Source: an uncultured Eubacteriales bacterium
Lineage (GTDB): Bacteria; Bacillota; Clostridia; Oscillospirales; CAG-272
Length of the DNA stretch: 64,000 nt
Direction of reading: 5' to 3'
Assembly: GCA_934503195.1 (NCBI GenBank)
Contig: CAKSVM010000001.1
Span: 31,409-95,408 of the forward strand
Within the stretch, counting starts at the first letter, position 1, and each line of letters begins with the position of its first letter. Both the position numbers and the translations under genes were made by a program. Shown one piece after another: positions 24,722 through 32,800 of the stretch. The notes below the pieces were generated by a model, which ran no database searches, had not been told where the DNA came from, and worked only from the letters and a program-made list of their open reading frames with translations.

Positions 24722-26191
24722 ATGAAACGAATATTATCATCGGTTCTCGCGCTTTCACTCATCGCGGGAATCACCGCCTGCGGCTCAGAGCCCGCCCCGA
24801 CCGGAGGAGACGAAACGACCGCCGAAAACTCCGGCGAAACCACCGCCGCCGTCACCGGACGCGACGCCGTTTCGGATGGCCTCCCCGACAAGAAGTACAA
24901 CAAGACCTTCACGATAATGGACCGCACCGCCTATAAGTATGAGTTCGAAATCCCCGAGGAGACCGGAGATCTCGTCGACGACGCCGTATACAAGCGCAAC
25001 ACGACGGTTGAGGATCGATTCGGAATCGAACTCGCCTACTACACCCTAGACGCGGCGTGGGGCGATCAGGCGACCAACTTCAACAACACTCTCCGTGCCT
25101 CGGTAATGTCGGGCGACGGCGCGTTCGATCTCGTCGCCGGATACGCCGCGACAATCCCCGGAGTCGTCTCGGACGGAATTTTCTTAAACTGGAACGACTT
25201 TCAATACAACGATTTCACTAAGCCGTGGTGGTCAGAGGAGGTCGCGAACGAGCTTACAATCAACGGCAAGGCCTACATGGTCACCGGAGATATCTCGCTC
25301 GCGCTCTGGAAGGGCATGACCTGCTTCTTCTTCAACAAAAAGCTCGCCGAGGATTATAAGCTCCCCGATATCTACCAGACCGTCAAGGACGGAAACTGGA
25401 CATTCGACAAGCTCGTCGAGTACACGAAGGACGTCTACAACGACGTTGACGGCGACGGAAAGCCTTCCGAGGGCGATATGTACGGTCTTCTCTGCATGAG
25501 AGACACCGAGGTCGACAACATGAAGGAGGCCTTTGAGATCAAGGTCACCGAAAAGGGTGCCGACGGGTTCCCGAAGCTCGTATTCAACAGTGAGCGTACA
25601 ATAGAGGCTGTGACCAAGCTCAACGCCTACATACACGAGAGCGGAAGCGTTCTCTTCCCCGCCTCCGGAGGAAACGAAGGCAGACAGCAGCTCGCCACCG
25701 CGTTCTCCGAGGACAGAGGAATCTTCTTCACGTCGACGCTCGGCGTTTCCGAGACGCTCAGATCGATGAACAGCGACTTCGGAATCATTCCGTATCCCAA
25801 GTATGACGAGAATCAGAAGAACTACCACTCAAGCTCGCTTGACGAGTTCTCGCTCTTCCTTGTCCCGGCCGACGTAAAGGATCCCGAGATGAGCTCGATA
25901 ATCACCGAGGCTCTCTGCGCGGAGAGCTACAAGCTTGTCGTACCGAAGTTCTACGACGTCGCGCTCAAGACGCGCAACGCCCGCGACGACAACTCCGCGG
26001 CGATGATCGACTTCATCCGCGACGGACTGACCTTCGACTTCGGATATCTCCATTCGAGCGCACTCGGCGGAGTCGGACACCTCTTCGTCAACCTCATCAG
26101 AAACAACGACAACAACGTCGCCTCGTCCTACGCGGCAAATTCCGCGAAATACGAGGAAAATCTCGAGAAAGTCATCGAAATTTACAGATAA
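24722..26191 (+). CDS. Extracellular solute-binding lipoprotein (paralogue 1 of 5)
   Basis: A 489-residue lipoprotein: lipobox GITAC (Cys at 20), a Glu/Thr/Gly linker, then the two-lobed fold. Landmarks shared with the four other copies in this window: DDAVYKRNTTVEDRFGI, KPWW, FFNKKLAEDYKLPDIY, GNWTFDKLVEYTKDVY, an EF-hand-like acidic loop DVDGDGKPSEGD (~238-249), IIPYPKYDENQK and KFYDVALKTRNARDD. This is the family-1-type sugar SBP of Firmicutes, normally partnered by LplB- and YtcP-type permeases, which are absent nearby. Co-transcribed with GH43. RBS AAGGAGA. Confidence 0.88.
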   Translation: MKRILSSVLALSLIAGITACGSEPAPTGGDETTAENSGETTAAVTGRDAVSDGLPDKKYNKTFTIMDRTAYKYEFEIPEETGDLVDDAVYKRNTTVEDRFGIELAYYTLDAAWGDQATNFNNTLRASVMSGDGAFDLVAGYAATIPGVVSDGIFLNWNDFQYNDFTKPWWSEEVANELTINGKAYMVTGDISLALWKGMTCFFFNKKLAEDYKLPDIYQTVKDGNWTFDKLVEYTKDVYNDVDGDGKPSEGDMYGLLCMRDTEVDNMKEAFEIKVTEKGADGFPKLVFNSERTIEAVTKLNAYIHESGSVLFPASGGNEGRQQLATAFSEDRGIFFTSTLGVSETLRSMNSDFGIIPYPKYDENQKNYHSSSLDEFSLFLVPADVKDPEMSSIITEALCAESYKLVVPKFYDVALKTRNARDDNSAAMIDFIRDGLTFDFGYLHSSALGGVGHLFVNLIRNNDNNVASSYAANSAKYEENLEKVIEIYR

Positions 26192-26211
26192 GGCAGTAAA
26201 AAAGCCGATAA

Positions 26212-26246
26212 AGTCCCGCTATTTCGCATGGCGGGACTTTTTTTCA
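26212..26246 (+). terminator. Terminator of the GH43-SBP operon
   Basis: Stem AGTCCCGC (26212-26219) with GCGGGACT (26231-26238), then a T7 run. Confidence 0.9.
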
Positions 26247-26275
26247 AAAAAATCTGATTTTTTTTGAAAAACCCC

Positions 26276-26304
26276 TTGACAAACGCTTTGAAATGTGGTA
26301 TAAT
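26276..26304 (+). promoter_or_regulatory. Promoter of tRNA-Glu(CTC)
   Basis: TTGACA (26276-26281), 17 bases, TATAAT (26299-26304) with TGTGG. The 40-base surroundings are nearly identical to the tRNA-Met promoter at 36052-36080. Confidence 0.9.
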
Positions 26305-26324
26305 ATATTCGTTCCAGTGAGAAC

Positions 26325-26399
26325 GGCCTGTTGGTCAAGCGGCTAAGACGTCGCCCTCTCAAGGCGAAAACATGGGTTCGATTCCCGTACGGGTCACCA
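26325..26399 (+). tRNA. tRNA-Glu, anticodon CTC
   Basis: 75 bases including an encoded CCA. Acceptor GGCCTGT pairs with ACGGGTC (two G-U pairs), the anticodon loop CTCTCAA sits on stem TCGCC/GGCGA, and the T loop is TTCGATT. This minor isoacceptor stands directly at the edge of the phage-like gene. Confidence 0.93.
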
Positions 26400-26462
26400 C
26401 TACCAGTAGCATCCGAACACTAACGATCCTCACCGATCGCCTGTTCCTGCTCAAAGTCAAAA

Positions 26463-26494
26463 GGACAGACGGATAACCGTCCGTCCTTTTTTCG
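26463..26494 (+). terminator. Terminator shared by tRNA-Glu(CTC) and the polyvalent-protein gene
   Basis: GGACAGACGG (26463-26472), ATAA loop, CCGTCCGTCC (one A-C mismatch), then TTTTTTCG. The minus strand reads as a terminator too, ending in TCCTTTTG. Confidence 0.8.
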
Positions 26495-26504
26495 TTCTCA
26501 ACGA

Positions 26505-26820
26505 TCAGTCAAGCTCCGGCATCCTGATCTCCGGCAGCGAAATCTCCGGAAGTTTCACCTCCGGTAAATCAAACTCCGCAAGCCCGCCTTCGTCCGCCAT
26601 GATCTTCCGCACGCCGAGATTGTGCCACGGCGTGTCCGGAAGTCCGCCTTCCCGGTAGAAGCAGCAGTACAGAACGTCCTTCTGCGAGTTTGAAAGCTTA
26701 AGGTTCTGAATCGCGTTCACGACGCCGACCTTTCTGGCCTCGCCCTCGCCGCGGAGATAGACTTCGTACGCGTCAAGATAGTTGTCAAGCCCGATGTTCG
26801 CCTCCTCAAGCGAGTCGAGC
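26505..26820 (-). pseudogene. C-terminal ~100 codons of the polyvalent protein, in a shifted frame
   Basis: The frame that follows the A9 tract (26821-26829) stays open for about 105 codons to the stop at 26505. It begins LDSLEEANIGLDNYLDAYE and continues through AIQNLKLSNSQKDVLYCCFY. This repeats the pattern just before the break (ALVDGGMDQGDAYESMKEM, VVFEQMI), so it is clearly the tail of the same protein. The last ~30 residues are four repeats of LPEV, LPEI, LPEI and MPEL. A GTG at 26720 could start a 71-residue piece, but no ribosome site precedes it. One A fewer in the tract would join both parts. Either a true frameshift, slippage expression, or an assembly error. Confidence 0.78.
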
Positions 26821-29800
26821 TTTTTTTTTCGCGCTCTCGATAGAGTCAGCCGAGCCGAGAATCATCTGCTCGAAGACAACACGCTTCGCGTCAGAGTTGC
26901 CATCAAGCCCTCGGAGATACTTCACCTTGTCCGCCCTTGACGAGTATGTCTTCATCTCCTTCATGCTCTCGTAGGCGTCGCCCTGATCCATACCGCCATC
27001 GACCAGAGCTTCGTACGCCGCCGTCGCTTTTACCGACAGCGAGCCGAATCCGTCGTCAACCCAATCGCGTCCGTACCTGTTGGCCGTCTTTCCGAAGAGT
27101 ACCGCCTGCGGCAGCGTCGTCAGAGCGTCACCGACCGTCTTGTTCTCGACCGGATATTGCAGCTTCTTTCCGCCATCGTTGTCCCGCGTGTAGGATCCGC
27201 CTTTCGCGTACGCCGTCACGCCCTCGACCGCCTTCTTGATCTGCCCGCCGCCGAACGGAGGAATGATGTACGCGGCCGGCTTCGCGATCTCCTTGCCTAA
27301 CATCTCCGCACGCTTGCTGAGAGCCTTGTCTCCGGTGAGCGCGTTTTTTATATTCCCGAGATCGGGAAGTGCCGACTGAATCGGAATTCGACCGCCGCCC
27401 AGAACGCCGCCGATGAACGGCATCTCGGACGCGACATTTACCGCGAGATTCGATCCGGCTGCCACAATGCCCTTCCGGTCGGCCTTCACAATCTCACTCC
27501 ACTTCTTCTTTCCGAACACAGCGTCGCCGACATCCGCGATTCCTGGCGCCTTGTATCCGGTGAGGTCTCCGGCGAAATCGTTGAATATGTCGATAGGATC
27601 GAGCGCACATCTCCGCCCGACGACAAGCTCGTAAACCTCGTTGTACAGCCAAGCCCCGAGACACATCTTCACGAGCATCTTCACAAGCTCCTTCGCCCAC
27701 TTCGGGTCACGCGCTTTCGCTTCCTTCGGCAAATCCTTCAGGATGAACGCCAGCTGATTGTTGACCTCGAGCTGGTACTGTGTGAAGAGCTTCAGAACCG
27801 GGTTTGACGCGTGGAAGATCGTCGGCATGTCGCCCTTCGCGCGGTTCGCCATCAGCTTGTAGGCGAACATATCCGCCTCGCTCATTGCGTCCGACTCGGC
27901 GAGTCCCTTCGCGATGTTCTGCGCGTATCTCGCCCGGACAATCGTCTCAGCCGTGAAGCCGTCGATGATCTCCATCGGTTTCCCGAGCGTCTTCGCGAAC
28001 TTGTCCGCCTTCGTCTGTACAAGACTCTCCGAGCCGAATCTGTTCGTCAGGAAGTCGGAACGCTCTCTGAATCCGTCGCTCTGCTTGTAGTTCTTCACCG
28101 TGTCCCACATCGCGTTCAGCAGCTGTTTCTGAGTCAAAACCGAACCCGCCTGAGTCAGCGGTACAAAGTTCGTGAGCCACGATCCCGGGTTCAGTGAAAC
28201 CTGATTCGCCGCGATGCGCTGTTCAAGCTTCTTCATGTTCTGGTACATCGACCGCCCGAGAAGCTGTTCAAACTGCCTGTCAAGAATCGACTTCTTCCCC
28301 GCGATTATGTTCGTCCACTCCTCGAGGTTCACGACGAAGTTCGACAGCCTGTAATGCTGCTTGTTCTCGAAAAGCTCCGCGATCCGGCTGTCCTGCTCCT
28401 GCGGAGTCAGCGTCGAGTCGGCGCGCAGTGTGTCAATCTGCTTCTTTCGCCCCTCGTCGGTAGTCGAGTACCTGATCGCGTCGGAGAGCGCGCGGAGATT
28501 CTGAATGTCATCGGTGTGATAGATGACATCCGCCGCGGTCTGAATGTACCGGTCGAAGCCCTCAACCGCTCCGGCCGTCAGCGTGAAGCCGTTGTACATC
28601 TCGCCGACGCCGTAAACCGAACGCTGCTTAACATTCGACATATACTTGATTCCCGGCCGGAAGGTGTGCGTCAGTCCGTTGATTGACGTCGGCAGCACGT
28701 CATTGTCAAGCGATAACCCGAGCCCCGACATCACATTCGCCAGAAGTCCGTCCTGCCCCGACTGATTGTTGAAATGTGGGAAATATCCGGCGTGATACTC
28801 GACCGGAGCGTAGCCCGCGAGTATCCGCGCACGGTTCAGAGCCGAGAAAAGCTCGTCGTAGATCGCGTGGAACCCGGTTATCGCGCGCTCGATCTTCGCC
28901 ATATCCATGTTCCGGTTTTCGGCGAGGATCGTGTTCTGAATGTTCTTCCACTCCTCCAGCGTCTTTCCCTCGCGTATCGGCTCGCCGTTCATGTTCTCGG
29001 CGTTGCCGTTGCCGTTTTCGAGCATTTCAATGTTGCTCCGGCACTCGCCGAGAAGCTGAACCATCGCCGACTCCGAGAGCTTGTTTCCGTCCTTCACAGT
29101 CATGTCAAGTCCGAGAGCCTTCACCTTTTCACGCATCGAGGTCATGAATCTCTGCTTCATCGCCTCATGCTCGTGAACAGGTTTTACGTAGTTGTCGATA
29201 ATCTCCTTTCCGAGCGCGTCGCCCTTCGAAATGTCCTCGATGTTCCGAACCATCGTGTTGATCGCGTACCCGAACCCCGTGCTCTTGTCCTTCCATGCCA
29301 TGATGTCGCCTTTGGCGATCTCAGCGAGTGCCCGGTCGACGCGCACTTTCTTCTGCACCTGATGAACCTTGTTGATGTACGAGTTGATATTGTCGAGCTG
29401 CTCAAACAGCTTCTTCACCTCAGCTCTGTGGTCTTCCGAAAGCGACTCGATGTCGACGTTCGCGTATTTCGCGCACTCTTCTGAGAGGTCCTTTGCCGTG
29501 TCGTGAAGCTTCATCATCTTCGACTCGAAAGAGCCGTCCTCGATAGCCGCGCTTATCTTGTCGGCTGAGATGTCGCCGCCGCGGTCATGCCGACGCTGTG
29601 CCCGAGCCGCCTTGTCAGCCGCTTCTTTGTCAAGCCGCGCCTTTTCCTTTGACTCGTAGTAATCCGTGACCTCCGCGACGCTCTTGTTCGCCTGGTCAAT
29701 CGCCGTGTTCACGCGCGAGTGATAGAACTTCTCATTCTCATCCTTGTAGCGGTTCGCGTCGTCGACGATATTCCTTATTCTGCGCTCCGCGTCGGCCTGA

Positions 29801-32800
29801 TAGTCGGCAAGCGTCTTCTCGGCGTCGGCCTGAACTTTCTCGATCTCGGCCTGCATCTCAGAGAGTATTCTGTCAGTTTCCGCCGCGTGTTCTCGCTGCA
29901 TCTGCTGGAACGGCTCCACGACAGCTTTGAGAATGAACTTGTCCTCCCAGCTCTTCGGCCGCTGTTCGAGCTTCTGATACCCCTCTGCCAGCTTCACCAT
30001 CAGATCGGCGTGATCTTTTGAATAGACCTTTTCCCACCCCGAAAAATCGTAGTGAGATTTCTTCGCGAAGCTTCTCGCCGAAACCGTCTTCACAACGTCC
30101 ATCATCTGCGCGAACTGATCGGCCTCGTTCTCGATCTCAGCCGGGAAGAGATCCCCGAACTTCGACGAAAGCTCCATGTACCGCACGTCAACCGGAGTAC
30201 CCTTGCTCCGGTCGGTGACAAGCGTAATCCGGCTTCCGACCGCCTTCCGGATTTTCGAAAGACTGCCGCCGAAATCCCCGCGCGCCTTGGGCGAAAGGAA
30301 CATCGGAGTCTTGAATTCCTTCAGAACCGCGTCGCGCGTCGCGGCGTTGTCAACGTCCTCGACGAATCTGCTGTCCTGAATCTCGGTCGCGATCGCGTCA
30401 AGCTCCTTCGAGATCTCATCATTGCCCCAGATCTCTTTTCCGGCCGACTGTAACTCGCCCATCTTGTCATAAAGCGCGGTGAGCTTCTTCGTGATCGATC
30501 TCCGCTTCGAGTCCGAAATGTCGTCCCCCATGATCTCGCCCGCGAACTTCCGTACGAATTTCGCGTCGGGAGTCATGTTCGGCGAGGTGTGCAGAGCCTT
30601 TTCAAGCGTCTCGCGCGTTTCGGCCTTGCCGCGCTCGTAGGCCGCGTGCATCGCCTCGACGTTAAGCTCGCTGCTCTTCTTCGATTCGAGAATCTCGGCC
30701 GCCTGCTTTTTCAGATCCTCGTTCTCGGCGCGAAGCTTCGTCTCGCTCTCTGACTCGTTATTGCCGAAGAGGTAAATGTCAGCGTAGTGGTCGACGACGA
30801 GGTTCCCGAAGTCGTCCTTGAACCATCCCGTCGTCGTGAAGACATACTCGGGATTCTTGCCGCGCGCGAGCATTTTCAGAGCCTTCTCGCGGTTTATCGC
30901 CTCGGCGGAGTTAAGCGGCTTCGTGCCGTACTGACTGTCGGCGAGGGAATACTGACCGCCCATCCGATGGAACATGGCAATGTCAGATTCACTTCCCGTT
31001 CCGCCTTCAAAATACTGGTGAATGTCGTCAAGGATCTTCGCCGCGCTCGTTCCCGAATCGTACTCCAGACTCTTCACCGTGTTGCCGTTCGCGTCGTCAA
31101 TATCAACTATCACTTCGCCTCTGACTCGGTTAATGTAGCGTCGAAGAGCCGTTTCCTGCTTTCCTGTGGGCAGAGTCGCGAGATTTATGCTGTTCGTTTC
31201 AGGTGCTATCCTGATATTGCCTCTTTGCATGAAATCAACTTTTCCCTCGTATTGATCCCTGTCGTTATAGAGGTTTCCGACTTCCCTGTGGTCAACAACC
31301 CTCATTCCTTCATCGTATCCCTGATGCTTGCCCGAGAAGTCAAGCTGAGAGCCGTCAGTCAGAAGGTATCCGGTCTTGTTCCAGTCGTAGGTCGTGCCGA
31401 AGAACTTTTTCGAAGCCTCGGTTATCTCGTCGGTTTTCGCCAGCGAATAGCTTGTTTTGCCCGAATTTTCCTTCGCGGAGGTATTGACATTTTCGCCGGA
31501 GCGTGATATAATATTATTGTCAGCAGACGTGAAGTTGCTGTTGGACACGGTTTTACCCGGGGTCTGGCTAGTAACGTCTGCTGATTTTTTGTTTATGTTT
31601 GCCGAGGAGAAATTTATAATATCATACAGAACGATTTTTCCGGAGCGGGTATACCCGAACACAGAATTAGCCGTGTAATCCCTTCCGCCTATGCTGATAT
31701 TGACTTTACCTCTCGCGAACTGAACTATGTTGTCCTTTCGTTCATGATTCAGCGACTCATTCACATAGTCTCTCGTCGCCTTGATCACCTCGTCGGCTTT
31801 TGTAAGTACATTCAGCCGATCCGGGAATACCATGTCGCCATCGTTATTATAACCATTGCGAACATATCTGGCATATCTCGAATTCAGACTTTCACGAACG
31901 CTCGGATTATTCTTTATCTCAATCTCGCTGTTCCCGAGCTTGACACTGACAAGCGGTATCTGAGCCTTGACGGTTTCGACCCATTTGTCTCTCGGCACGC
32001 CCTCCAGCACATCCCGGTCGATCTCAACATAAGGTGTGTTGCTCTTGTCGTATTTTATCGACATCCGGCTCTCGCCCTCTCCGAAGTCCCTTTTCGTCTT
32101 CCTGAGTGCCGCTGCGAACCTGTCTCTGAGGTCTTCAACCTGCCTTAATGCGAGCTGAGCGTTCCGCGCGTCAAGATTCAGCCGGTCGCGGTCGTACTGC
32201 CATCTCGCCTTGAAATCCTCCGCGAGCCTTTTCGCGCCCTGCGTCAGCCGATGCCAGAATCTCGTCGCGGCGTTCCGGTTCTGCCTTGCGAAATTCTCAA
32301 TAGCCGCGTCGTCACTGAACATCGACTGCGCGACCTTAGCCAGCGTCTCGTTCTCACAGTCAGCGTCGGTAAACTCCTGTCCCATGTTGTCGTAGCGAAC
32401 CTCGTACTCGGCGCGTACCTGCTCTTTGAGCGCGTTCCAGTTTCCGCCCTTGTCCGAGATCGAACGTTTCAGAAGTCCGACAACCGACTCGTATTCGCTC
32501 GTCCCTTCGAGCGAATGCGTGAACTCATGCGCGAGAATCGTCCCGACGTTGTCCGTGCCCTTCGGATTCACATAAATCGTCCCGTTTGCGAACTTGCCGT
32601 TGACATTCGCCTCGGTCGAGTCGAAGATGATATTTCTCCCGAAGACTTTCGAGAGCGTCTGAGCCGTCCTTATCTGCGAGTCGGTCGCTCCCGCGAGCCG
32701 TCCTGAGCGTTCAATGTCATCGTTCGACGCTTTCGCGCGTCTGATGCGGTTCTCCTGCTCGGCAGTCCTCAGAATGAAGTGCCCGTTTTTGTCGAACTGC

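Noticed and set aside
32515..32529. HEFTH motif as an independent host metalloprotease gene
   Set aside because: It lies inside the continuous frame of the giant polyvalent protein, around residue 661.
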